Source: Paracyclopina nana (lineage: Eukaryota > Arthropoda > Copepoda > Cyclopoida > Cyclopettidae). Taken from it: DNA of 64,000 nucleotides. The translations under genes and the position numbers were made by a program. The stretch lies in NCBI GenBank assembly GCA_019096065.1, contig JAGUCH010000004.1, positions 62,001-126,000 of the forward strand, written 5' to 3'. The notes under the pieces were generated by a model. That model was given only the letters and a program-made list of their open reading frames with translations. It did not search any database and was not told the DNA's origin. Below are positions 19,500 through 29,339 of this stretch, piece by piece (within the stretch, counting starts at the first letter, position 1; every line of letters starts with the position of its first letter).

Positions 19500-20215
19500 C
19501 ATTTAGATTGTGCACATTTGTGCGCGTTTTGATTCAAGGGGAGTATTTCTTATTTGCACTTTTGTGCGCTATAGTGCGCGTTTGTGCTCGATAGTTCCCA
19601 TTTGAGGGCAATATTGCGCGTTTGTGCGCCATAGTGCGCGTTTGTGCGCGATAGTGCCCATTTGAGCGCAAAGTGAGCGTTTGTGCACAGAAGTGCGCGT
19701 TGTGCGCAAAATTGCGCTTTTCATCGCAACAGTGCGCTTTTCAGCGCAACAGTGCGCGATTGTGCGCATTTGTGCGCAATAGTGCGCGTTTGTGCGCAAT
19801 AGTGCCTTTTTGTGCGCGACTGTTGGCAGTATTTTGATTGTGCACAATTGTGCACGTTTTGATCCAAGGGCAGTATTTAGAATTTGTGCCTTTGTGCCCA
19901 ATAGTGCGCGTTTGTGTGTGACTTTTGGTAGTATTTTGATTGTGCATATTTGTGCATGATTTGATCCAAGGGCAGTATTTAGTATTTGCGCGTTTGTGCG
20001 CAATAGTACGCGTTTGTGCGTAATAGTGCGCGTTTGTGCGTAATAGTGCGCGTTTGTGCGCAATGGTGCGCGACTGTTGGCAGTATTTTGATTGTGCACA
20101 ATTGTGCGCGTTTTGATCCAAGGGCAGTATGTAGTATATGTGCCTTTGTGCGCAATAGTGCGCGTTTATTCGCAATAGTACGCGTTTGTGGGCAATTGTG
20201 GGCAGTATGTCGGGG
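19500..20215. repeat. GCGC-rich minisatellite
   Basis: About 21-bp units of the type tttgtgcgcaatagtgcgcg, nested in a longer unit of about 130-150 bp that includes TTTTGATCCAAGGGCAGTAT. All ORFs inside it are repeat artefacts. Confidence 0.85.
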
Positions 20216-20324
20216 CTTTATTTCCGGATGATGGAGCTTTCGCTGCCCATGGCATCCCTAATGGGACAGTATTTGAGCAAGGTCTGAGAGGTCCTGACTT
20301 GGATGCTCTCTCCATGTCCAAGGT

Positions 20325-20446
20325 GGTACAGAGAGATCCTCCAAAGGCACATCAATGAGCATCCAGAAGAGTATGAAAAGGAGTTCATTGAGACATTCCT
20401 CATCAGTACCAAGAACTGCTTCAAATGGAACAATAAAGATATATAG
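20325..20446 (+). pseudogene. Orphan coding fragment, unknown gene
   Basis: A short frame reading EILQRHINEHPEEYEKEFIE and on to TAG at 20444-20446, after a possible splice acceptor. Upstream (20220-20320) the sequence is also protein-like, but in another frame with stops. The helix text recalls the middle of CYP2-type cytochrome P450s, but this is too short to assign. Probably the 3' relic of a gene, with AATAAA at about 20432. Confidence 0.25.
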
Positions 20447-20530
20447 TGGGAATACCACTCTGAACCACAAAACTAGTTCTCACTCCTGTGCACAGGTCAA
20501 AACTGAGGCAGACACAAAAGAGCAGACATC

Positions 20531-22157
20531 ATGATGAAGAAGGTTCTAGTTCTTGTTTTGAGCCTGGCTGCTCTTACTTTCCAAGGTGGCAAAGGCTCTG
20601 GCAATGGCTCATTCCCTCTCCTGAGCCAAATCATTCAAATTTGGAGAGCCAAAAGAGAAGTGTTTGGTATGTAAACTGCCTTTCAAATTGCCACATAATT
20701 ATTGTTATATTCTGTGTGTAGAGCTGAACTTATGTCCCAAAGAGAGGCCTTTTGCCTACCTGAATGGAGACTACTGCTGCAGAACAAGCTTCGAAAAGCC
20801 CAATGGCAAGGTTGAGGATGGGGACAAGTGTGATGGCCAAGCCTTCAAGAGGTCTTCAGTTTGCTGTGAGAATGACAACTATGTGGAATGTCCCAGCTTT
20901 GGCTGCCATGACTGTAAGTTGAAGACTAGAGTAACCTGAAGAAGGTCCCAATCCAAACTCTTTACAACACCCATAAAATTTTCTGAAAGCTTATGTTCAT
21001 AGGGTTGATTTGGTAGTAATTAAAAAATCCTGGCCTATGGCTTCCCATAACAAAGAATTTTCAAAAACGCCTAGCACCGACAGTTTATTATTTTTTGAGA
21101 TTAATTATAGCAATGACCCATTTTGAAAAAAGAAGATCTAACTTTTTTATTTCATTAATAAGTCTGTAAAATACACTCAAAATGAGATATTTGCTGCCAA
21201 ACTTATTATGCAAAATGAATCAAGTCGGCAGTAATCCACTTTTAGCATCGCTATATCTCTGTTTCTGTTCATCCTAACGATTTTACTATCAAGTAACTCA
21301 AGTTTTGTTTTTTAATTTTAGTGGGGGTCATTGAAGCTAACTATCCCCAAAAAATGAGCCATTCTTGCACTAAACGTTTTTATTTTTTTAAGTTATTGAA
21401 AGGGATTGGCCAGGATTTTTATTTTTTCACCAAGTGAACCCTTGGGAAAAACGCTTTCAGAAAATATATAATTCTTGGGTGTTGTAAGTAGTTTGGGATA
21501 GGTCCTTTGCCAAGTCAATGTGAGGAGTAACTAACTACTCAAAGTCAACCCCTCAGACTTCCCTACATGTGGTGACACTGACACAGTTGAAATGAGGAAT
21601 TTTGAGGATGACTCCTACAATGGACTGTACTTCTCCTATGGTGAATATGATGCTGAAGAGGAGCACTTTCTCCCTGAAATCGTGGTGAGCAACAGGCCTG
21701 TCTTCCGGAAAGAGGACAAGTGCATTTGGTGGCATGAATACAACCATTGGTGGATGGGACCGTGCTCTTCGGTGGGACAAAACAGTGGCTATGCTTACTT
21801 GAGTCCCAATGAAAATTGTCCCTTGTCCCCAGATGGACAAGACTTTCAGTGGAGAAGGGGTGGCTCAGATGAGTTCATTGCTGGCATTGGCCAAGGTAAA
21901 ATAATAAAAAATAAATAAATATTACATTAATGCTTTTCTTTTGCAGAAGCATTAGTGTTGGCAGCCTCAGATGCCCAACCCTCCAACTTGGCCAGTTCAA
22001 CTGTAATGCTAAAAGTAGTATAGTACATGTATGAAAATGCTCATGTTTTGTATTTTAGGCTGGGATAGGGCAAACCAGAGCCAATGGAAGGTTCAGGCAA
22101 AGATGCAGCTGGGTGTATGTGCCATCTGCTGGATTTAGATGTGTCAAAAGAAATTGA
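20531..22157 (+). CDS. Secreted Cys/Trp-rich protein, function unknown
   Basis: Five exons with consistent phases: 20531-20666, 20722-20913, 21557-21895, 21947-22002 and 22059-22157, about 273 residues. The start is a signal peptide (MMKKVLVLVLSLAALTF) followed by a dibasic site (RAKR). Exon 2 has a small Cys module: LCPKERPFAYLNGDYCC, CDGQAFKRSSVCC and CPSFGCHDC. Exon 3 has a second module with RPVFRKEDKCIWWH, HWWMGPC, SGYAYL and WRRGGSDE. The same two-module layout occurs, as far as I recall, in families of unnamed secreted proteins in crustaceans and other invertebrates; no function is established. Intron 2 carries a 562-bp MITE; the other introns are 51-56 bp. Confidence 0.7.
20944..21505 (+). 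mobile_element. MITE, family 2, copy 1 (in intron 2 of the secreted-protein gene)
   Basis: About 562 bp with terminal inverted repeats (GGTCCCAATCCAAACTCTTT left, complement of AGTAGTTTGGGATAGGTCC right) flanking TTACAACACCCA. Much of the two halves is also inverted. It matches 25885-26454 in the opposite orientation. No ORF. Confidence 0.85.
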
Positions 22158-22511
22158 AGACAAACAGTTAATGCTAGTTTACCATTTATCCTCAATGTTG
22201 AGCATTATTATTCCAAAATAATCTGATTCAAAAGTTACTAATATCTCGGCTGAACTTGGATGAATATCAAATACCTGGGTTGTTTTAGAATCAGCAGAAC
22301 AGGCTCAGCAATTCTTATTTTACAAGGTTTTGCTCAAAACCGAAGCTAAGGCGCTCAAAATCCAGGTTTTGTAACTTTTATTTTTAACATTATGCTCCTG
22401 GATTTGGATGTGGCGTTTTCGTCAAGTGCAACCAAATGCTCTGGTAACTCTGCAACTTTCTACATTGCAGTCATTTGTTGATATTTCGGCGTTGGCAGTT
22501 TTGCAGCAAAA
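22158..22511. other. Intergenic spacer before adenylate kinase
   Basis: 354 bp, AT-rich. It should contain the terminator of the secreted-protein gene and the adenylate kinase promoter. No TATA box recognised. Confidence 0.3.
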
Positions 22512-23465
22512 ATGAAGTCAGTCTTGTTCACTTCGATTGTCCCTCAACTTCGTCATGGCCTTTTCATCCAGACTCGTCTCATGTCGGGGGGCAAGCACTC
22601 CAAGATTTGTGCCCTCATTGTAGGTAAATGTCAAATTCCAAAGAGTGTTGAGCGCTCTCACAGACCCAGGATGAGTCCAACGATCTTGAGGCAAAATGTC
22701 GGTTTTACATTAATTAGAAGAGATTTTGATTCCGTTACCTTCGACTTAATCACCAATCATTATAAAGGGCTCGTAAATGATTTACAAATGTTTCCAGGCG
22801 CTCCTGGATGTGGCAAAGGCACCATTTCCAACTGGATTGTGCGAGACTTTGGCCTCAAGCACGTCAGCTCTGGAGACTTGTTCAGGCAGCACATCAATGA
22901 GGGCACCGACCTGGGCAAAAAGGCCAAGGGTTTCATGGACAGTGGCAACCTTGTGCCTGATGACGTCGTCGTCAAAATGATGACTTCGGAGCTGCAGAAG
23001 ATCCAGGACTTGTCTTGGCTCCTTGATGGGTTCCCCCGGACCAAGCCGCAGGCCATTGCGCTGCAAGAGGTGACGCCCGTCAATGTTGTCATCAACATTG
23101 ACGTGCCCTTCAAGACGATCATTGATCGAGTCAAAGGTAACTTTGCAATTATCCCCTCTCATTAAAATTATAACGACATTTCGCCTCCAGATCGTTGGAT
23201 TCATCCTGGATCTGGACGTGTGTACAACACTCTGTTCAGCCCGCCGAAAGTCGCTGGCAAGGACGACATCACCGGCGAGGATCTGATCCAGAGGGAAGAT
23301 GACAAGCCTGTCACTGTCTTGGCCCGGCTGGAGAAGTTCTCCTTGGACACCCAACCTGTCCTCGAGTTCTACAGGCAAATGGGAATCTGCAAGGACTTCC
23401 AGGGAACCGAGTCCAAGAAAATCTGGCCCCACGTGGAAGCCTACTTGAAATCCATCTTGCATTAG
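22512..23465 (+). CDS. AK3: Adenylate kinase 3 (GTP:AMP phosphotransferase, mitochondrial)
   Basis: Transfers phosphate between GTP and AMP in the mitochondrial matrix. Exons 22512-22623, 22798-23136 and 23191-23465. The splice at intron 1 creates the P-loop GAPGCGKGT. The NMP-binding part is [12 protein letters not shown], with [12 protein letters not shown] after it; exon 3 carries the lid ([13 protein letters not shown], then [14 protein letters not shown]) in the short form without zinc cysteines, as in AK3. The N-terminal 30 residues are basic and hydrophobic and fit a mitochondrial presequence. Intron 1 contains a reverse-complement copy of the exon 2-intron 2-exon 3 region, so the pre-mRNA can fold on itself. 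Confidence 0.92.
22643..23232. repeat. Inverted intragenic duplication in the adenylate kinase gene
   Basis: 22643-22780 (intron 1) aligns to the reverse complement of 23091-23232 (end of exon 2, intron 2, start of exon 3) at roughly 70% identity, with a 41-base core (22661-22701 against 23174-23214) differing at about four places. The loop is most of exon 2. Confidence 0.8.
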
Positions 23466-23631
23466 AAAAAGAATTTCAAGTTTTTTGCTGGTGTGATGAT
23501 AAACCGATGCATTTTCGCGCGATTTCCCCACATTTTGTCTGGTAACAACAAATGTAAACAAAACAATAAATTTCGCCAAAAAAAAAATCTGTATTATTTA
23601 TTCCGTCAAATCGGAGGGTGTGATAACAACA

Positions 23632-24441
23632 ATGGCCGCTTCCAAGCGAAAAGTGAGCCAAAATGACTTGCGCAAAATGATGGCCGACATCAAATCCGGC
23701 GAGGCCTCCAAAACGGCCTCCAAAAGGCTCAAGTTGTCTTCGCGGGAATTGGCACTGATCGAGGAGGAGAAACGTCAGAAAGCTCTGCGCGATCAGGAGA
23801 AATTGCGGCTGAAGCAGGAAAAGCTGAACCGAGTGATGCCCAACAAAGATTTGCAGCCGAAGAAAAGCATTCTGAAAAACAGCAGCTCAACGACATTTTT
23901 CGTTCCAACAACGCCTCAGTTTCAAGCCAAAGTCCAAAAAGAAGTAGAAGAAAAAAGCTCAGTTTCATTTAAAGAAAAAGAAGAAATTTCGAGACAGGAA
24001 GAACCAGAGTCCGGAGCCATTCCAGAGGGATTTTTCGATGACCCCAAGCTGGACGCCAAGGCAAGAAATGTCCAATTTGTGGACCAAGGCGAGGAGGAAT
24101 GGGCCAAGTTCCAAAAGGAGATCTCGGATGAGATGAGCGCAGCTCAGGACATTTTGGTAGAGGACCGAAATGAAGCCACCGCCGACAGACAAATTGAGGA
24201 AATCGAGGAGCAAATCGAGGCCTGGAAGAGGTGACTTGAATAATTATTAAAAAAACATTTATTGACTTTTTTCATTTCAGGGTGGCGCAATTGGAAGAGA
24301 AGAAGGAGAGCGTCACCAAGATCATCAAAGAAAAGGCTGCCATTTTCCAGCATAAACACATCCTTGAGGACACCAATGAGGACTCGGATGCTTCGGAAGA
24401 AGAGCTAGATGAGTTAACGGATTGGAGGAAAAAATGTTAAT
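23632..24441 (+). CDS. ZNF830: ZNF830/CCDC16-like nuclear protein without the zinc finger
   Basis: Exons 23632-24230 and 24281-24441, about 249 residues; the ATG is in a good context (acaacaATGG). The C-terminal half has the family block PEGFFDDPKLDAKAR, EEEWAKFQKEI, a coiled coil (DRQIEEIEEQIEAWKRVAQL) and the final acidic tail with DWRKK. ZNF830 is tied to pre-mRNA splicing and genome stability. The N-terminus has KVSQNDLRKMM but lacks the C2H2 finger normally found near residue 50: no Cys pair is present there. It starts only 166 bp after the adenylate kinase stop, in the same direction. Confidence 0.75.
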
Positions 24442-24479
24442 AATAATTTACACACTTGCATTTCATATATCCCTCTGGA

Positions 24480-25500
24480 CCAACTGAATTTTTGAAATTT
24501 TTTCATGCAATGACCAACGTCTGGCCAGCTCTATGACTGATCAGGGCACTGACCAACTACAATGAGTTGGTCTCTTCCAAAAAAAGTTCAGCTAGTCTAA
24601 TTCAGTCTCCATCATGAGTTGGTCCATTTCCTGATGTATTCATTCGGTCATGGCCATGACTTGGTCCATTTTGCACATTAAATGTATAAGATGGTCAAGC
24701 TCTGTGTCGATCATGAGATGGTCAATGTCCTGATGGTTTTAGTTGGTCATGGACATGTCTTGGCATGACTTGGTAAATTTCCTGATACACTTAGTCAGTT
24801 ATGGTCATGTGATTTGGCTAGCTTACCAAATGTATAAGACGGTCAAGCTCTGTGTCGATCATGAGTTGGCCAGCTTACCAAATGTATAAGACGGTCAAGC
24901 TCTGTGTCGATCATGAGTTGGCCAGCTTACTAAATGTATAAGACGGTCAAGCTCTGTGTTGATCATGAGTTGGCAAGCTTACCGAATGTATAAGACGGTC
25001 AGGCTCTGTGTCGATCATGAGTTGGCAAGCTTACCAAATGTATAAGACGGTCAAGCTCTGTGTCAATCATGAGTTGGCCAGCTTACCAAATGTATAAGAC
25101 GGTCAAGCTCTGTGTCAATCATGAGTTGGCCAGCTTACCAAATGTATAAGACGGTCAAGCTCTGTATCGATCATGAGTTGGCCAGCTTACTAAATGTATA
25201 AGATGGTCAAGCTCAGTGTCGATCATGAGTTGGTCCACTTCCTGATGTTTTTAGTTGGTCATGGCCATGTCTAGGCATGACTTGGTAAATTTCCTGATAT
25301 GCTTAGTCAGTTATGGTCATGTGATTTAGCTAGCTTACCAAATGTATAAGACGGTCATGCTCAGTGTCGATCATGAGTTGGTCCACTTCCTGATGGTTTT
25401 AGTTGGTCATGGACATGTCTTGGCATGACTTGGTAAATTTCCTGATACGCTTAGTCAGTTATGGTCATGGCACATCATGAGTTGGCCAGCTTTCCATAAA
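24480..25500. repeat. Minisatellite, 52-bp unit, block 1
   Basis: Tandem units such as gttggccagcttaccaaatg...ggtcaagctctgtgtcgatcatga, spaced exactly 52 bp around 24865-25190 and more diverged at the edges. The same word GTCAAGCTCT...CGATCATGAGTTGG builds the block at 29340-31260. Confidence 0.9.
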
Positions 25501-25574
25501 TTCCATTCGCGACTAGGCAAATGCAAGCAAAACTTGGAAATATTCTAAAAAAAATGTTGAAAAAGAATGACAAC

Positions 25575-25652
25575 CTGGATGTTAGCTTTATCAGGAGACT
25601 CGATGATGACTTGTGCTTCAACTTTTTCAGGATTAAAGTCTATGTTTCCATC
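25575..25652 (-). other. Possible orphan exon
   Basis: A 78-base minus-strand stretch with clean acceptor and donor (ttccag|...|gttgt), coding GNIDFNPEKVEAQV and IIESPDKANIQ in frame. I do not recognise the protein and see no partner exons, so it may be a relic or chance. Confidence 0.25.
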
Positions 25653-25884
25653 CTGGAAAGGCACAACAATGACAAAATCATAATTAATTTGTATCAAATG
25701 TCTTTGTTTCAAATAGCAAAAATGGCTCTTTTTTGCTGTTTCAAGGCCACCTTCCAGGCCCAGGAAGTCCTGTGAAAAGGCCACTAAAAGGCCAAGTTTA
25801 CTCCTCTATTACCATTTCATGCCTGTATATGAAAATTGGCCAAACCTAAAAAAATTTCTTAATGGCTCACATTGACCTGACAAA

Positions 25885-26454
25885 GGACCTAACCCAAACT
25901 ACTTACAACACCCAATAATTATGTATTTTCTGAAAGCTTATGTCCCAAGGGTTCATTTGGTGATAAAATAAAAATCCTGGCCTATCGCTTCCAATAACAT
26001 AAAATTTTTAAAAACGTTTTGCGCAAAAACGGCTCATTTTTTGGGGATAATTAGCTTCAATGACCCCCACTAAAATTCAAAAATAAAACTTAAATTACTT
26101 CATAGTAAAATCGCTAGGATGAACAGAAACGGAGATATAGCGATGCTAAAAGTGGATTACTGCTAACTTGATTAATTTTGCATAATAAGTTTGGCAGCAA
26201 ATATCTCAATTTGAGTGCATTTTACAGACTTGCTTGTGAAATAAAAAAAGTTTGATCTTCTTTTTTCAAAATGGGTCATTGCTATTAATAATCTCAAAAA
26301 ATAATAAACTGTAGGTGCTAGACGTTTTTGAAAATTTTATGTTATGGGAAGCCATAGGCCAGGATTTTTAAATTACTACCAAAAGAACCCTAAGAACACA
26401 AGCTTTCAGAAAATGTATATTTTTTGGGTGTTGTAAAGAGTTTGGGTTAGGACC
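25885..26454 (-). mobile_element. MITE, family 2, copy 2
   Basis: 570 bp, inverted relative to 20944-21505. Ends are GGACCTAACCCAAACTACTT and the complement of GAGTTTGGGTTAGGACC, next to TTACAACACCCA. Similarity to copy 1 seems to run on outward on one side (CAAGTCAATGTG), so the true ends may lie some 20-30 bases further out. Confidence 0.85.
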
Positions 26455-26514
26455 TCCTTCAAGTCAATGTGGGCTTGAAGCAAAAAGGCTCAATGGTGGA
26501 GATTTACAAATTTT

Positions 26515-29087
26515 TTATTCAGGTTCATTCTTTCCTTTCTTCTTCTTCTTTTTGGGGCCTTTTTCAGCTGCTTTCAGCCTCTTTTTGGCTAATACAATGT
26601 CATGGTCTTCATTGAGGCCGAGCAGCAAAGATGGATCTTCCTTGACAGCTGCCAAAGACTTTGCCAACGTTTTCAAGTCTCCAGGCCTTTCGCTTGTCTC
26701 TTCGACACTTTTGCCCTTCGAGCTTTTCCCTTTGCCCTTCCCTTTGCCCTTGGGAGCTGCCAAGTCAGAATCATCATCAAGATCATCATGATCTGTGGCA
26801 TTGATCCCGAAAGACTTTTCGATGATCTTTTTCCTGCGATCACCAATCGAAACTCCTTCAACCTCCAATGTGTTGCCAACATTGCCATCAGTCATGTTTT
26901 GGGAAATCTGGCACATCTGTTCAATTTGGTCAATGAAAGAGTCTGAAGCTATAGAAAATCCGGAGTCAAGGGCTGGATTTCCACTCTGGAGAGCTCGTTT
27001 CATTTGGGTGTACTTGTCGTGGGACTTCCGGATGCCTTCAAGCAAATTCCGGAATGAGCTCTCCTTGTACAAAGGCTCATCACGAGTGGTGGCAATTTTG
27101 CTCTCTCTGACCAAGAGAGGATTTCTCTTGTCATGCACTCCAGCATATTCCAGCCCAAGGAACTTGGTGGAGCCAACATAGACAAAGGCGTGGCCAAGGA
27201 TCAAGCTGAACCAGCAGTAAGCCAACTCCAAATGTCGCTCTTCGATGCAACTTTGCATCCATTGACTCAAGTCACGATACTCTTCAAGTGACACCCTGAT
27301 TTTGACCTGAATTTATGACCACCTTTCAATGATGCATCAATTCTTGAAATCTGTTCAACTTTGAATCAGTAAAAGTTCGATAGGTCAAAGTTCGAAAGTT
27401 GAATAATTAAATTATTTTTCATCGTTGTCTTTTTGATAAGATGATGTTCGATTTGTCCATGTAGGATTCATGGGTGCCATCTTTAAGCTAGACACATTTT
27501 GTGCATAGTTTTGACATTGTCATTTTAGGTTAGACACATTTTTGTCAAGACTGTCATGTTTTAGCATAGACACCTTTTGGCATGGTTGGATTTTGTTGTA
27601 AAGTTGAGATATTTTAATTTAGACATCAGAGCATCGTGCTTTTAGGTTAGACGCAACTTAATAATTGGTTATACTTTAAGTTGGACACCTTTTGGCATAG
27701 CGCTTTTTAAGTAGACACCATTTTTGCGACAGGAACATTTTAGGTTAGACACCTCTTGGTAAAGTACTTTTAGCTTAGACGCACCAAGATATTTTAGGTT
27801 AGACACCTTTTGGTACATTACTTTTAGCTTAGACGCACACAGATGTTTTAAGTTAGACACCTTTCGGCATAGTACTATAAGCAAAGGCCAAGCATTCCTT
27901 GAAAGTGAAGGCTGTAAATGAGAAAAAATAGTGAAATCATTTCAGCCTTCTTCATTTGCATTGCAGCAGAGCAATGCAAAATGGACCTTAATAAAAGCCC
28001 ATAAAACATTTAGGCAAATACGGTGCCTTTGCAAAGGCCAGATGTAAGCTAATGGCAGTATGTCAAAAGGTGTCTAACCTAAAACGTCTTGGTGTGTGTT
28101 AGCTAAAACGACTTGGTGTGTCTAAACTAAAAGTACTGAGCTTAAAGGTGCGTAGCCTAAAACTTACCAGTCACTAATTTGTGTCTACATAAAGAGTACT
28201 GTGCTAAAAGGTGTCTAACATAATTTATACCAGTCAATAAAATTTGCCAATGCTAAAAATACTATGCCAAAAGGTGTCTAACCTAAAATGTTCCTGTCGC
28301 AAAAATGGTGTCTACTTCCAAAGGGCTATGCCAAAAGGTGTCCAACTTAAAGTATACCTGTTATTAAGATGCGTATAACCTAAGAGTACAATGCAAGGAT
28401 GTCTAAATTAAAATGTCTTGACTTTATAACAAAATCCAACATTGCCAAAAGGTGTCTAACCTAAAATATCTACATGTGTCTAAGCTAAAGTAAATGGCGC
28501 GTCTAAATTAAAATGACTTTTGACTTTCTAACATAAAAATTTCAGGATTCCTCCCTATTTTTCCTTTTCTTTTGTTGCCTTTTTTGCTGATCATTTACAC
28601 CCAATTTGACGATTTTCAGACTTTTTTCTTTTGCTATTCGAACTTTTACCTTTCGATATTTTGCTGATTCGAATTTGAACAGAAATCATATTTTTTTAAA
28701 TACCATAGGCCAAGTGGGCTGCTTGTTATACAGAGCATAAAGGAGGTAAAAGGCAGCAGCTCTGGTGCCCATTTTGTGCTCTTTGGCAGTGTAAGACTTG
28801 ACAATGGTGAAAAGGTCCTCGATGAATTCATACAACTCTCGATAATGTTGCTTTCCATGGAAAATCTGCAAATAAAAGTGATTAAGAGTAATTCAGCACT
28901 TGTTCTTTTTTACCAGGCCGAATTTCATGGATCTCCAAATTTGGGTGAAATGAGCAATCCGCAAAGTTGCACTGTCATCAAAAAGCTCCACTGTTTTCTG
29001 TATCAAGCTTTCCACATCCTCACGCACGCCATGAGTTGGTATTTGGTTCAGGCTAAACTCTATTGTTGTGGCGGTTTTATCCTCCAT
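26515..29087 (-). CDS. SNAPC1: snRNA-activating protein complex subunit 1
   Basis: Part of the SNAPc/PBP complex that binds snRNA promoters for RNA polymerases II and III. Exons 29087-28914, 28865-28704 and 27306-26515, phase 0 throughout, about 375 residues. Family text includes IAHFTQIWRSMKFGL, TRAAAFYLLYALYNKQPTWP, then KIRVSLEEYRDL and AYCWFSLILGHAFVYV. The C-terminal third is low complexity, Lys/Gly-rich (PKGKGKGKGKSSKGK) and ends in a basic run that could be a nuclear signal. Intron 2 (1,397 bp) contains a large inverted repeat made of TCTAACCTAAAA words; intron 1 is 48 bp. Confidence 0.85.
27480..28540. repeat. Long inverted repeat in SNAPC1 intron 2
   Basis: The left side is built of aggttagacaccttttggca words and the right side of their complements. 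For instance the complement of 27690-27760 nearly equals 28258-28330 (TGTTCCTGTCGCAAAAATGG is shared exactly). The centre, about 27890-28050, is unrelated. Arms are 350-450 bp. Confidence 0.85.
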
Positions 29088-29339
29088 CACTTTCCCGACT
29101 TTTTCAAATTTCGTTTTTGTTTTGATTCGAGCGCAAGAGCGGAACTTTTATTCTTTTAGTCACGCAACCTACTAATTCAAAATACAAATGAGTCACACTT
29201 TAGCTTTTTAAAATTTCATCTTTAATTATAATAAAACAAATTCATGATTATGCATGCACTTTTTGTTCTAAAAAACTTTATGTTGCATTGAATGTTTACT
29301 TTAATCCTTGGTCATTTACATTCATGGCACAGCATGCTT

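Noticed and set aside
19569-20175. Minus-strand ORFs rich in AHKRAL repeats
   Set aside because: They come from the GCGC-rich tandem repeat.
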